The notes under the pieces were generated by a model, which searched no databases, had not been told where the DNA came from, and was given only the letters and a program-made list of their open reading frames with translations. A stretch of 64,000 nucleotides of DNA, taken from contig CM051513.1 of assembly GCA_028015205.1 (NCBI GenBank), forward strand, positions 43,652,841 to 43,716,840, in the 5' to 3' direction. This document shows, piece after piece, positions 39,271-50,246 of this stretch; the stretch's first letter is position 1; the number at the start of each line of letters is the position of its first letter. The position numbers and the translations under genes are program-made. The stretch comes from Mytilisepta virgata. Its lineage: Eukaryota > Mollusca > Bivalvia > Mytilida > Mytilidae.

Positions 39271-41427
39271 ATGGAATATAAGGTGCAATGTACAGCTGAC
39301 TTCAATCAGGGTGATCCAAGATTCAGCCATTTGTCACGAGGAAGACAGTGTATGCCAAACTCTTTTATGTTTGTGGTAGTAACTGCATTGAAGGGGATAG
39401 AAAATATATGCAAGAATGATTTGCATTTGATCATGTATGCTGGTGATTTTATTTACAACTATTTGAGAACAAACAATTTGCTGTCTCATGATTTCTTAAT
39501 ACCTCAAGACATTCCATCAAAAATAAAGTTTTGTAAAAATATCCTGTCTATGAATGTTATAGAAGCAATTTTTGGCAATATGCAACAAGGGTTTGTTAGC
39601 CAATACCCAGTTCAGTCTCTGGAAAATGGTTTGGTATCCCTATGTTATACCTCTTGTTCGTACTTAATTTTCATTGTTGATGACTATGCAATAAGCCTTT
39701 ATCATAATGGTGATTGTTTTTTTGTATTTGATAGTCATTCTAGAAATAATAATGGGCTGTCATGCGAAGATGGAAAGTGTGTTTTAGGTTGTGTTCCAAC
39801 TTTAAATTCTTTGTGTACATTTTTAAGGCACTTAATAACATCACTATCATCAGAGTCCATAGACAATAAGCAATATGAATTACACAAATTGAATATTAGT
39901 AAAAGTAAATACAGAGTAAATAGTGCTGAAAATTCAGGCGTATTGTGTATTCCATCATATTGTGATGTTGAAACTGAAATAAAGACATGCCATTTAAATA
40001 CAGAATTATATTTCAATAGAAAACGTTTCATTTCAAAAACATCACAGAAAATTAATTCCAGTGTTAAAACTGGCACATGTAGTGATAACAAAAAACGAAA
40101 AAATGACAAAGATTTCCCGACTGTTGCCTCAAGACCATTGTCAAAGACAAGTACAACAGAGTTTTCCTATCAAAATGATGAGCTTGGGGCAAATGAAATA
40201 AACAAGATTGTACATCAGTTTAAAGCAAAAGTTAAAAATGGTCCTGAATATATTTGTACCTGTTGCACACAAACTTTTTTTAAGCATTCTGTTGCAAATG
40301 TTGACAAAATTCGATCAAAATTGGATACTGTGTGGTTGACAGGTGTGAAAAGTGTCTGTGAACAACAATTTATTTGTGAAACTTGTTTAAAGTCTTTAAA
40401 AGAAAGAAAAATGCCAGCCCTTTATGTTCATAATGGTCTAGAGTTCCCCCCCATACCTGAAGAATTATATTTGACTTCTTTAGAAGAAAGACTTATCGCT
40501 CCAAGATTAGCATTCATGCAAATTCGTGAAATGCCAAGAGGAAGACAATTAAGTATTCGTGGGAACGTTGTAAATGTTCCTGCAGATGTTAACAGTACTG
40601 TAAAAATATTGCCTAGAATGATGTCTGATAGTGAAACCATTCTTTTAAAATTCAAAAGGAAATTATCATATAAACATCACATAGCTTTTGAAAATATTCG
40701 TCCAAATAAAGTTCTTGATGCAGCCAAATATCTTGTCAAAAATAGCGTATTATTTCAAAATGAAGGTATTGAAATTGATGATACATGGATATCCAAGGAT
40801 CATACAATTCAGACTGACGACTTGCATGTAAATGAAGAGATTACTGCTCATGGCTCCGGTGAAATGACATTTGGTAGAGATGTCCCAGTATCACATCAAA
40901 CAGTAAACTGCATATCTGAGAATAATCAAGACATTGTGATTGATAGAACAAATATATATAATCATGCTGCTGCAATTTTGACTGGTGAAAAAGATGGAAA
41001 TGTTTCTGATGGGATCATAATTCATGAAAGTCAACAAAACAGAACTTCAAGGTCAATTCCTGCAAATTTGACGAATGAAACAAAAGACAATCCATCAGAT
41101 CAGTGGTCAGAAGATGAAAATTTTGAAGAACGTCCAACTGGTAATCTGGACACAGTCATGCAACCATTGGATTTCAGGGAATTCAATCAAGTGTTATCAT
41201 TAGCTCCAGGAGAGGGGAACACGCCACTGGGTTTATTTCAAGATAAATTTTCTGAATTTCTAGCTTTTCCAACAATATATTGTGGTAAAGTACGTCCAGA
41301 TAACAATGAGAGACATGTACCTCTGCATTACAGTTCAATAGCAAAGTGGGAGTTGAGGAATAGAGATAGGAGAGTTGCAATGAACTTACCAAATATTTTT
41401 TTTAAAATGAAAAAAACTCCAGATTAA
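39271..41427 (+). CDS. Helentron N-terminal ORF: C76-like cysteine protease head, zinc-binding and DUF6570-like region
   Basis: 718 residues from ATG. The first ~200 residues carry Gln13, Cys27 (GRQCMPNS) and Asp154-x-His156 (VFDSHSR), the order and spacing of the catalytic Gln, Cys and Asp-x-His of peptidase family C76 (herpesvirus tegument-type deubiquitinases); Helentrons are otherwise described as carrying OTU-type cysteine proteases. After a Ser/Lys-rich linker come paired cysteines (CTCC about 328, CETC about 370) and then a block (APRLAFMQIREMPRGRQLSI, later VKILPRMMSDSETI) typical of the DUF6570 region that precedes Helitron Rep domains. The frame ends at a TAA just after a run of seven A's at 41410-41416; the following Rep sequence is in the next frame, so a one-base indel in this run has split the protein. 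Confidence 0.7.
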   Translation: MEYKVQCTADFNQGDPRFSHLSRGRQCMPNSFMFVVVTALKGIENICKNDLHLIMYAGDFIYNYLRTNNLLSHDFLIPQDIPSKIKFCKNILSMNVIEAIFGNMQQGFVSQYPVQSLENGLVSLCYTSCSYLIFIVDDYAISLYHNGDCFFVFDSHSRNNNGLSCEDGKCVLGCVPTLNSLCTFLRHLITSLSSESIDNKQYELHKLNISKSKYRVNSAENSGVLCIPSYCDVETEIKTCHLNTELYFNRKRFISKTSQKINSSVKTGTCSDNKKRKNDKDFPTVASRPLSKTSTTEFSYQNDELGANEINKIVHQFKAKVKNGPEYICTCCTQTFFKHSVANVDKIRSKLDTVWLTGVKSVCEQQFICETCLKSLKERKMPALYVHNGLEFPPIPEELYLTSLEERLIAPRLAFMQIREMPRGRQLSIRGNVVNVPADVNSTVKILPRMMSDSETILLKFKRKLSYKHHIAFENIRPNKVLDAAKYLVKNSVLFQNEGIEIDDTWISKDHTIQTDDLHVNEEITAHGSGEMTFGRDVPVSHQTVNCISENNQDIVIDRTNIYNHAAAILTGEKDGNVSDGIIIHESQQNRTSRSIPANLTNETKDNPSDQWSEDENFEERPTGNLDTVMQPLDFREFNQVLSLAPGEGNTPLGLFQDKFSEFLAFPTIYCGKVRPDNNERHVPLHYSSIAKWELRNRDRRVAMNLPNIFFKMKKTPD

Positions 41428-42033
41428 GCAAATTCGGGATAAAGTTCAACTTGCTGTAAGAAAATGTAAAACTAAGGGACGTAAAATAACAGTTGGCGAT
41501 ATTTTATCTCCAGGATTTGCAGATAATATTGCTAAATTGGATGAAGGATATAGAGTACTTAGAACTTTGCGGGGATCTCCACCATACTGGGAAAAGGCAA
41601 AGAAAGATCTTTTTGCTATGATTAAGCAACTGGGTATTCCCACATGGTTTACATCTTTTTCTGCTGCTGAAACAAAATGGGTTGCATTACTCTCATGCTT
41701 ATGGAAATTGGTACACAAAAAAGATATTTCTGATGAGGATGTTAAAAATTTGACTTGGCAACAGAAGTGTGAACTTATTAGAGCAGACCCAGTGACATGT
41801 GCAAGATATTTTGATTTCAGAGTTTAGTCATTCATTACAACAGTGTTGAAAAATGAATCTGCTCCAATAGGAAAAATTTCAGATTATTTCTATCGAGTTG
41901 AGTTCCAGCAAAGAGGTTCCCCACATATTCATATGTTGACTTGGATAAAAGACGCACCACTTCTGAATCAAAACTCATTAGAAGAAGTTGAACTTTTATT
42001 GACAAATATGTAACATGTCGCAAAGATCCTTCA
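41417..42033 (+). pseudogene. Helitron Rep (HUH) core, broken by one stop and two frameshifts
   Basis: In frame 2 from about 41417 the sequence matches the Helitron_like_N region (KQIRDKVQLAVRKCK, then LGIPTWFTSFSAAETKW), reaches an in-frame TAG at 41825-41827, and continues to the HUH motif (RGSPHIHMLTW, the two His codons at 41924-41926 and 41930-41932). It must then return to frame 1 near 41990-42000, where a T run appears one base short, to join DKYVTCRKDPS and the ORF at 42034. Rep nicks and joins one strand during rolling-circle transposition, so as it stands this copy cannot make a full protein. Homopolymer indels may also be sequencing errors. Confidence 0.75.
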
Positions 42034-45000
42034 ATGGTGGACTTGGTAAATTACCAAACCCATAGACATGCTAGAACATGTAGAAGAAAGGGTCAAGCTA
42101 TATGTAGATTTAATTTCCCCATGCCACCAATGCCTAGCACTCATATATTGGAACCTTTGACTGATTTGCAAAACATTACTGTTCATCAAAAAAATTATTC
42201 AACATTGATTGATCAGCTTAATGTCCAGTCACAGGAAAATATGTCATTTGAAAGTTTCCTTGCAAACCTTAATATGACATATGAATCGTACATATATGCG
42301 ATACGTTCTTCTTTGAAAACAACAACAGTGTTTCTGAAACGTTTACCTGAAGAATCAAGAATTAACAACTATAACACAATACTTCTGAAATCTTGGGAAG
42401 CTAATATGGACATTCAATTTATACTTGACCCATATGCCTGTGTATCATATATAGTATCATATATATCCAAAGGTCAAAGAGGGTTATCAAATTTGTTAGC
42501 CCAAGCATGTAAGGAAGCCAGAACAGTCAACAGTGATATTCGAAATCAGGTCAGAAGAGTAGGTAATACTTTCCTCACTCATGTTGAAATTGGAGCACAA
42601 GAAGCGGCATATTTAGTACTTCAAATGCCCTTAAGAAGATCAAGTAGATCCACCATTTTCGTAGATACAAACCCTCCAGATAAAAGAATAGTATTACTTA
42701 AAACTATGAGTGCTTTGGAGGAGATGCCAACTAATTGTACAAATATAGAATCCGATAATGCAATCAAAAGGTATAAAAGGAGACCAAAAGAACTGCAAGG
42801 ATATTGTTATGCTGATTTTATGGCATGGTTTGAACTTGTGCCAAGAAAACGGCAGCAAGAGAAAAAGAATACATCTGCAGAATTGCCAGAAGACGAGTAT
42901 AAACATGACACTGATGATGAAATTAGTGATACTGAAATTGAACATGAAACTGAGCTGGAACAAATGGTAGAAAATCAGTCAGAAATTTTATTTAGGGATG
43001 GAACCATTTTAAAGAAACGCAAGAATAAAAAGGTCATTTACTATCATAAAATTACAGAAAATAGTAATCCAGAAGAATATTTTCGACAGCTTATTATGCT
43101 CTTTACTTCATGGAGAAAAGAGGATGAAGATCTTTTGTGTGGTTTTGCAACATTCCAAGAAAGTTTCAAAAAAAGGGAAATGAAGATTACAGCTAAACAT
43201 GTAGAATATGAAATAAGGGGAACAGAGAATATTGAGGAAATTTTACAAAATGATCATGATGAAAATGAGCAGACTTGCATAGTTTTACCAGAAGTACAAC
43301 ACCAAGAGGACATAGATATGGAAACAGGGTCTATTATTTCTCCTATGTATGGTTGTTTTGATCCTGGAGATGCTTCTAAAAATAGCTCTGGTGTCATAAA
43401 TTATGACATAGGTCAGGATTTAGGAATACTTAGAAAGAATATAGACAATGATTATTTGTCAGTTAATGAAATCGACAATAAGGAACATTATGGAATCATA
43501 CAAAGATTGAATGAAAAACAAAAGAAGTACTTTTATCATGTACTGAATTGGATGAAAACTAAAAAGGAACCTATCTATTCATTCTTGACTGGTGGAGCTG
43601 GTGTAGGTAAAAGTGTACTATTATGTGCTTTATATCAAGCACTATTAAAGTACTACAACAGAAAGTCTGGTGAAAACCCAGATGATATACACATTTTGTT
43701 ATGTGCACCAACTGGGAAAGCAGCACATAATATTGGAGGTAACACCATACATTCCACTTTCTGTATACCAGTAGGTAAAGGATTTAAATACAAGCCCTTA
43801 GACATGCAACAACTTAATGTAATGAGAAGTAAATATGGATGTTTGAAAGTGATATTTATTGATGAAATATCAATGGTTGGTAAAAACATGTTTAATTTCA
43901 TTAGTTTACGTCTGCAAGAGATTACTGCAATTATGAAGCCTTTTGGTGGCATTAGTATCATAGCTGTTGGTGATCTTTTCCAGCTAAAACCTGTTATGGA
44001 TTCTTGGATATTTTCCCAGTCACTTAATGACATACAGAGTATAGCAACAAATCTATGGACAGAATATTTCACTATTTTAGAATTGGATGAAATAATGAGA
44101 CAAAAGGATGATATGACTTTTGCTCAGTTACTAAATATATTAAGAGAAGGAAATCAAACACAAAATGACATTGATATGTTGAAAGAGCAATTAGTTACTG
44201 ATTCAACCCATCATTCCAGTATAAAACATTTACCACATTTATTTACATCAAGGATAGAAACAGAAAATCATAACAACGAAGTTCTTTCTGAACTCCCATC
44301 AGTTGAAAAGGATACTATTTTGGCAATAGATGATATTTCTGGCGAACTAAGTTCTGCATTGAAACAAAAAATTATCGACAAAATACCTGATGATTCATCA
44401 AAAACTATGGGTTTGCAGAAAAATCTTCAAGTAGGTTTAAATGTTCCAGCAGAAATAAGCGTTAATGTTTGTGTTGAAGACGGGTTGACCAATGGAGCCG
44501 CTTGTGTAATAAAAAAATTAGACTACAGAGTTCAAAACTCAAAGCGATGCAGTATTATATGGGTACAATTTGATGAAGCAGACATTGGTATTCAATGGAA
44601 ATGCAAATACTGTTCGCTTTATCAAAATGATATTTCGAGAGAATGGGTACCCATACTGGAAACAACTAGGAGATTTAATATTCAATACTATAAAACTTAC
44701 AGTGTAGTCCGACGCCAATTTCCAATACGAATTGCTGCAGCAAAAACTATCCATAAATCACAGGGTTCTACAATGTCTGCTGCTGTTGTCCATTTTGGTA
44801 AAAGGAAGAATGACCATATGCATTATGTAGGCCTAAGTAGAGTAAGAAATTTGAAAACATTACATATAAAGGAGCTGAATGAACAAAAGATTTCAGTGTC
44901 TGATGCAGTAATTGGTGAAATGCAAAGACTAAGAACTGAGGCATGTACACATATTTGTGTACCCTGTTTGAAAGACATCAAAACTGATAATAACACACTT

Positions 45001-45609
45001 GTCTGCTTTCAGAACTGTAGATCTTTACAAAAGCACATTGCTGATGTAAAATCAGACTCAAATCTTTTGAGAGCAGATATTTTATCCTTCTGTGAAACAA
45101 GAATTGGAGAAAATTCAGTTCAAAGCTATGAAATTCCTGACTACACAATGATATCTAATATGCAGTCATCAATACATGGAATGGTGTCGTATGTAAACAA
45201 TAACATAACTCACAAAGTACTTTATGTAGGTGTTTTAAACAACATCACAACAATTGTTTTACAACTCCCCAACATTAATGTTTGTGTTGTATATTGCCCT
45301 CCAAAGTTGTCAACAATGGAAACATTTAAAGCTTTTTTTTCTAGTTTGCAATATAAAGTTGGTCTCAAAGATCCAACTATACTAATTGGAGATTTTAACA
45401 TAAATAACTTAGTAGATTCTAATTTATCAGCTTTTTTACAAAATTCATATTTTTTTTGCCAGTTGATTGAAACAGTAACAACTGATTATGACTCCTGTCT
45501 TGATCATATATATGCAAATTTTTATCACCCAACTTTGCAATCTTTTGGGACATTAGAATCATATTATTCTGATCATAAGCCTATTTATGTTGCTGTTAGC
45601 AGAATGTAA
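42034..45609 (+). CDS. Helentron Rep C-terminus, PIF1-type helicase and APE-like endonuclease
   Basis: 1191 residues. Reading frame 1 is already open from about 41998, before the printed ATG. The Rep tyrosine motif SYIVSYISKG lies at about 138-147. The PIF1-like superfamily 1B helicase has Walker A GGAGVGKS (about 520), Walker B FIDEIS (about 610), motif III VGDLFQLKP (about 650), and motifs V/VI TIHKSQGSTM and HYVGLSRVRN (about 905-940). The last ~200 residues form an APE-like endonuclease: FQNCRSL, SFCETRI, VVYCPP, IGDFN (about 1119), DHIYANF and YSDHKP (about 1180). An endonuclease behind the helicase defines Helentrons. No internal stops; all motifs are intact. Confidence 0.85.
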   Translation: MVDLVNYQTHRHARTCRRKGQAICRFNFPMPPMPSTHILEPLTDLQNITVHQKNYSTLIDQLNVQSQENMSFESFLANLNMTYESYIYAIRSSLKTTTVFLKRLPEESRINNYNTILLKSWEANMDIQFILDPYACVSYIVSYISKGQRGLSNLLAQACKEARTVNSDIRNQVRRVGNTFLTHVEIGAQEAAYLVLQMPLRRSSRSTIFVDTNPPDKRIVLLKTMSALEEMPTNCTNIESDNAIKRYKRRPKELQGYCYADFMAWFELVPRKRQQEKKNTSAELPEDEYKHDTDDEISDTEIEHETELEQMVENQSEILFRDGTILKKRKNKKVIYYHKITENSNPEEYFRQLIMLFTSWRKEDEDLLCGFATFQESFKKREMKITAKHVEYEIRGTENIEEILQNDHDENEQTCIVLPEVQHQEDIDMETGSIISPMYGCFDPGDASKNSSGVINYDIGQDLGILRKNIDNDYLSVNEIDNKEHYGIIQRLNEKQKKYFYHVLNWMKTKKEPIYSFLTGGAGVGKSVLLCALYQALLKYYNRKSGENPDDIHILLCAPTGKAAHNIGGNTIHSTFCIPVGKGFKYKPLDMQQLNVMRSKYGCLKVIFIDEISMVGKNMFNFISLRLQEITAIMKPFGGISIIAVGDLFQLKPVMDSWIFSQSLNDIQSIATNLWTEYFTILELDEIMRQKDDMTFAQLLNILREGNQTQNDIDMLKEQLVTDSTHHSSIKHLPHLFTSRIETENHNNEVLSELPSVEKDTILAIDDISGELSSALKQKIIDKIPDDSSKTMGLQKNLQVGLNVPAEISVNVCVEDGLTNGAACVIKKLDYRVQNSKRCSIIWVQFDEADIGIQWKCKYCSLYQNDISREWVPILETTRRFNIQYYKTYSVVRRQFPIRIAAAKTIHKSQGSTMSAAVVHFGKRKNDHMHYVGLSRVRNLKTLHIKELNEQKISVSDAVIGEMQRLRTEACTHICVPCLKDIKTDNNTLVCFQNCRSLQKHIADVKSDSNLLRADILSFCETRIGENSVQSYEIPDYTMISNMQSSIHGMVSYVNNNITHKVLYVGVLNNITTIVLQLPNINVCVVYCPPKLSTMETFKAFFSSLQYKVGLKDPTILIGDFNINNLVDSNLSAFLQNSYFFCQLIETVTTDYDSCLDHIYANFYHPTLQSFGTLESYYSDHKPIYVAVSRM

Positions 45610-46107
45610 ATGAAATATTATGCAACAGATAGTATGTTACTGTTATTTCACAAAAATCATGTATTTAAAAAAAAGCTTAATTTTGCTGGTTAAAAATTGT
45701 ATTCAGTGTAGTGAAAAAATGAGAAAAGGAACTCAAAATAATTGAAATGGTGCAATATGACTGTTGGAAATGACGAGTTCTGCATATGAAATATACATAT
45801 GTACCTTATGTTCCATCTGTCCTTTAACAACAAATGTTTCAGCAAAAGGGTCTACAGTTTATTACAAAAGATATAAATAGTGGAAATTCCATTAACAAAA
45901 CTTATTTGACTATCAATTCCAACAACTTTATTTGAAATGCACAGTTTGACCCTAATGGTTTGAAGGTATACAAAAATATTAAACAAAAATTACATATACA
46001 TACTACATATAAATAGACAGCATCAGAAAACAACAGATGTTCTTAAAAATATATATACATACTTTCATTTTTGATATTGAACAGTAATATTATTATTACT
46101 ATTTCAG
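45610..46107. other. Spacer between Helentron ORF and RPA-like gene
   Basis: AT-rich, ending in the acceptor TTATTACTATTTCAG just upstream of the ATG at 46115, so the RPA-like transcript probably has an upstream 5' exon. No other gene is seen. Confidence 0.45.
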
Positions 46108-46114
46108 GAAATCA

Positions 46115-49100
46115 ATGGAGTCCCTAAACCGAGCTTTCAGTCAAGGGAATAAACCTTACACAAAATCCTTCAGAGTAAAAGTGGTCCATGTTGATCCAGT
46201 AATTGATTATATAAATGACCGTGGAGAATCCCGCCAGATGCTGGTGGCGGGCATTGGGGATGAGACCACGCATGCGAAGTGCGTGGCCTATGACACAAGG
46301 GCTTTTAATCGTTTCCAACCTGAAAAATCTCTGCTGTTAAGGAATGCAATACTTAAATCGACAGAACAAACTGTAGTTGTAACAAGCTCCACAAAAGTGT
46401 ATCCAACACATGATGTTACAGTCTCGAATGAAACCAGAGACGCAGCTCGTCTACTTATCAGACCACAACCTGCTCCTGTACAGGACAATTTGGAAGTAGC
46501 AATGAGGTCACCAGTGAAAACAGAAGTTTCCATTCAAGGAAAATTGGTCCAGGTACTGTCATTTCTTTAATTTTAAGTTATACTTGTTAGAAACTTCCAT
46601 GTAATATTTCAAACCTCAGATTAAATTATAGTCTGTTAAACTATATATATTTATACTTTAGAATTTTCTCACATAATAGGAATGATGTCCAAGATACACC
46701 ATTATTTATAACCCTGCTGCCCCCAAAGGGGAAAGGGGATATAATGTTTACCCTTGCTGCTGTTACACATTTGTGTTGCTTATTTCTCGGTAACCATTCA
46801 AAATGGAATCTTGCAAATTTATACACTGTTTCTTATAGACATATTGTACTGCAGGATGGTTTTCAGGTCCATCAAACATATACTTCCTGTTTACCGAGGA
46901 CTTTAATTATCCATATATCATGTATATAGTGAGCATATGGAAACTATGATTGCACACCAACAACCTGCAGCCTCCTACAATAATTCAATTGTTACAAAAA
47001 AAACCTTTTTCTAGTATTCGGGTTAATTAATTCAATGATTTATGTCTAGCGGATTGTCCGTAACAGTTTGTATGTAAAACTTTTAATAGGGCCAGCATGA
47101 CGTGCCTGTGTCAAACACTAATTGTGTCTTATGATGTTGTTGTACATGTATCATACTGTGCAAATCTTGACTCCTTATGTTTTATATAAAATTGTCACAT
47201 TAATATTTATAGGAAGATGCTGTACAGGAAGTACAAGTGAGAGCAAATAAAGTACCAGTAAAGAGTGTATACATACAGGACAGCACAGCCAAGAAGGTTA
47301 GAGTAAGCCTTTGGCGGGATAATGCTACCAAAGCAGAAGTTTCAACTGGGGATTACTTAAAAATAACCGATGTAATACTAAACACTTACAGAAACGAGGT
47401 GTCGTTCCAGACAACCCAACATTCAACTGTACAGGTACTAATACATATATATTAATTATTAGGGCCCCGTCCACCTTCGACGGGTGCCCTATAGTAATCA
47501 CACTATCGTCCATCCGTCCAATCTTTTTATACGCCCGTCTTTGACGGGACGTATTATGGTATACCGGTGTCCGTCCGTCCACACTTCGTACTCTAACAAG
47601 AGAACGCTTTGATCATTTTTCTTGAAACTTTGCAGAATGCTTGGGTATGACGGAAGAAAGCTCCCTTTCGTTTTTTTTTTGTCGGCAGTTTTTCCTTTCC
47701 AGAGTTATGGGACTTTGAATGTAAAAAATAATGCATTAATTTGCACTATTATTGAAATCACCGATGTCCTTTTTATTATTCGTGAATTTATTGTAACCAA
47801 ATTTCAAAGGATGGTGCCTACCATAATGACCAATTATTCAGTATGAAAAAAAAATCATCCCCCATCCCCCACCATTTTAAGAATGATAAAATATCTTCAA
47901 AACGGTTGAGATCCCCACCCCTAAACCATATGTATTCTTATTGCTCATGATAAGATGACTTGAATGATACATACCGGAAGTCCCCAGAAGTCCCCAATTC
48001 ATCCCCCACCCCCCACCATTTTAAGAATGATAAAATATCTTCAAAACGGTTGAGATCCCCACCCCTAAACCATATGTATTCTTATTGCTCATGATAAGAT
48101 GACTTGAATGATACATACCGGAAGTCCCCAGGGGGGATTCCCCACCCCCACCTTTTAAAGAATGATCAAAGATCTTGAAAACAGTAGAGCTCCCCAGCCA
48201 TAAACCCCATATATTGTTATTGCTCATGATAAGTTGAATTGAATGATGCATAGCAGAAGTCCCCAGGGGTAATCCCCTCCCCCACCATTTTAAGAATAAC
48301 CTTATATCTTGAAAACAGTTGAGATCCCCACCCCAAAATAATATATATATTTAATGCTCATGATAAGATGAATTGAATGATACATAGCCCAGAAGTCCCC
48401 AGGGGGGATTCCCCACCCTCTTCCCCACCCCACCTTTTTAAGAATGATCAAAGATCTTCGACGCGGCGGTTGTTGGGAACACGCGACGGTGCCTGAGAAG
48501 CTAATGATATATTTTTTGTGGCCTAAGCTCGATCCCTTTTGATATTCACAATTTTCACTTTTGTCGTTCCAGAGTTATGGAACTTTATTCATGGAAATTG
48601 CACGTTTCCTCAAATGTCTTACATAACACAAGTGTGTTGTGATACTTTTCGACCAATTGGCCTGGGACTTTGTGCTGTGATAAATTTTTGACCAATTGGC
48701 CTGGGATTTTGTGCATACAAAATTTTTACACACTGATAGGATTGATGCTCACTTTTGATCAAGTCTGAGGAATTGTTATGCAGTGCAAGATTGATTTCCT
48801 CATTAACTACTGACGGGCGTATCTTGCGCCCATAGCGCAGCACCTCAGTTACTTCATACCATAGCTCAAGTTTGCATTTACCGATTTAAATAAAATTTGA
48901 GTCACTATGCAAAAGCCATTTACCAAATATGAAATCATGTCCTCCAGTACAAGCTGAGAAATTTGTTACGAAAATGCAGACGACATACAGACTGACAAAT
49001 GGACAAGGTGACTGCAATATTACCCCTACTCTAACGAGTGGAGGTATAAAAACCACAGTTTCCTCCAACAAAAATCCTGACATGAGTGTGAAACCAGAAA

Positions 49101-49843
49101 CTACATCCACCATGATGCGCCTGTGTCAACCGATGATTATAGCCCATATTGGCCTTCATCTTACAGGATTCAACTTGCCGCAGTGGTGTAATGCTGTTCA
49201 ATTTAATTATTTGACATAAATAAAACATTCTCAACATGATAAAAGCACATCGCTAACAAAACATCGGTGACATAATGAAAAATATAGAATGAAGATAATC
49301 ATGAACCAATTAGTCATTGATCTTCTATAACAAAGTCAAGTAGTTACATAGATATGAATCTTATCCAAAAAGTACATATCTAAATTGTATCTGCTGCATG
49401 TACAATTTAACAAATCATTCATGCAGAAAATGTTGGTCAAGATAACAAAATTAAAGAATACGTCTTGCATGTTGCCCAGAGTGTATACATCATCCCGCTA
49501 TGACTTGGAAGTTGCTGACATACATATATTACATATGGTTATACTCTTCAATTACATCCTAACACATGTTAATTAAAAAATGTTTACATTTCAGAAAATT
49601 GATGCCCCAAACGAAACAATTACCCTTACAGTTGAAGGCGTGGCTGTGGAAGGTGATTATGTCACCTTCCTAATAAAAGACAAGGACGAGATCAATATTC
49701 AAAAGTCAGTCATAATTGATCAATTGAATTATATTGGCCTAGATGAAGACCTGGAAGAAACCCTTGTAAGCAGATGTAATCCCGATTTTGATGTAGAGTG
49801 TGTGATGAATGGAAATCAAACAATGTCTGTAACATTTTTATAA
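46115..49843 (+). CDS. RPA-like OB-fold single-stranded DNA-binding protein, three exons
   Basis: Exon 1 46115-46552, exon 2 47213-47434, exon 3 49595-49843; all splice sites are GT..AG and all introns are phase 0 (donors CAG|GTACTG and CAG|GTACTA, acceptors TTTATAG and ACATTTCAG). The 302 residues start MESLNRAFSQGNKPYTKSFR. Exons 1 and 2 look like RPA70-type OB-folds: strand patterns such as MLVAGIGDETTHAKCVAYD, and VRVSLWRDNATKAEVSTGDY with LKITDVILNTY. Exon 3 begins with a third strand-rich segment. There is no C4 zinc ribbon. Replication protein A coats single-stranded DNA; RPA-like genes are known in plant Helitrons and some animal Helitron2/Helentron elements. Its position 0.5 kb behind the Helentron ORF suggests a cargo or helper gene of the element, although a host gene is possible. 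Confidence 0.65.
47462..48843 (+). mobile_element. Family C element (and a second short hairpin end) nested in the RPA-like intron
   Basis: 47462-47522 is a hairpin-plus-CCATCCGTCC end of one family (GGGCCCCGTCC..GACGGGTGCCC). From 47528 a second element starts TATACGCCCGTC-TTT-GACGGGACGTAT, then GTGTCCGTCCGTCC, and ends with GACGGGCGTATCTTGCGCCC and a TGCG..CGCA hairpin near 48843. Inside, about 4.5 units of roughly 128 bp containing CCCCACCATTTTAAGAATGA are tandem. No coding capacity. Confidence 0.65.
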
Positions 49844-49849
49844 ATTTTG

Positions 49850-50246
49850 TATTGTTAGATAACCTGACCACTATTTTTATGAGGAGGTCTGTAATGAGAA
49901 CATCCATAAGATTTTTATAAAAATTACAAAATCTATATTATTTTATATTGTTAGCTTACGTGACCACAATTTATATGTGGAGGTCTGTAATGAGAACATC
50001 CATAAGATTTTTACAAAAACTACAAAATCTTGATTATTTTGTATTGTTAGTTAACTTAACCACAATTTATATATGTGGATGTCCGTAATGAGAACATCCA
50101 TAAGATTTTTATAAAAATTAAAAAATCTGGATTATTTTGTATTGTTAGTTATAAATGTGAACACAATTTTTTATGTGGAGGTCTGTAATGAGAACATCCA
50201 TAAGATTTTTATAAAAACCACAAAATTTTGATTATTTTGTATTTTT
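49850..50246. repeat. Minisatellite behind the RPA-like gene, about 95 bp x 4
   Basis: Four diverged units share GAGAACATCCATAAGATTTT and TTTTGTATTGTTAG. At least one further unit is found at 53781-53907, beyond the nested family B element, so the array was split by that insertion. Tandem repeats near the 3' end are common in Helentrons and their non-autonomous relatives. Confidence 0.7.
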
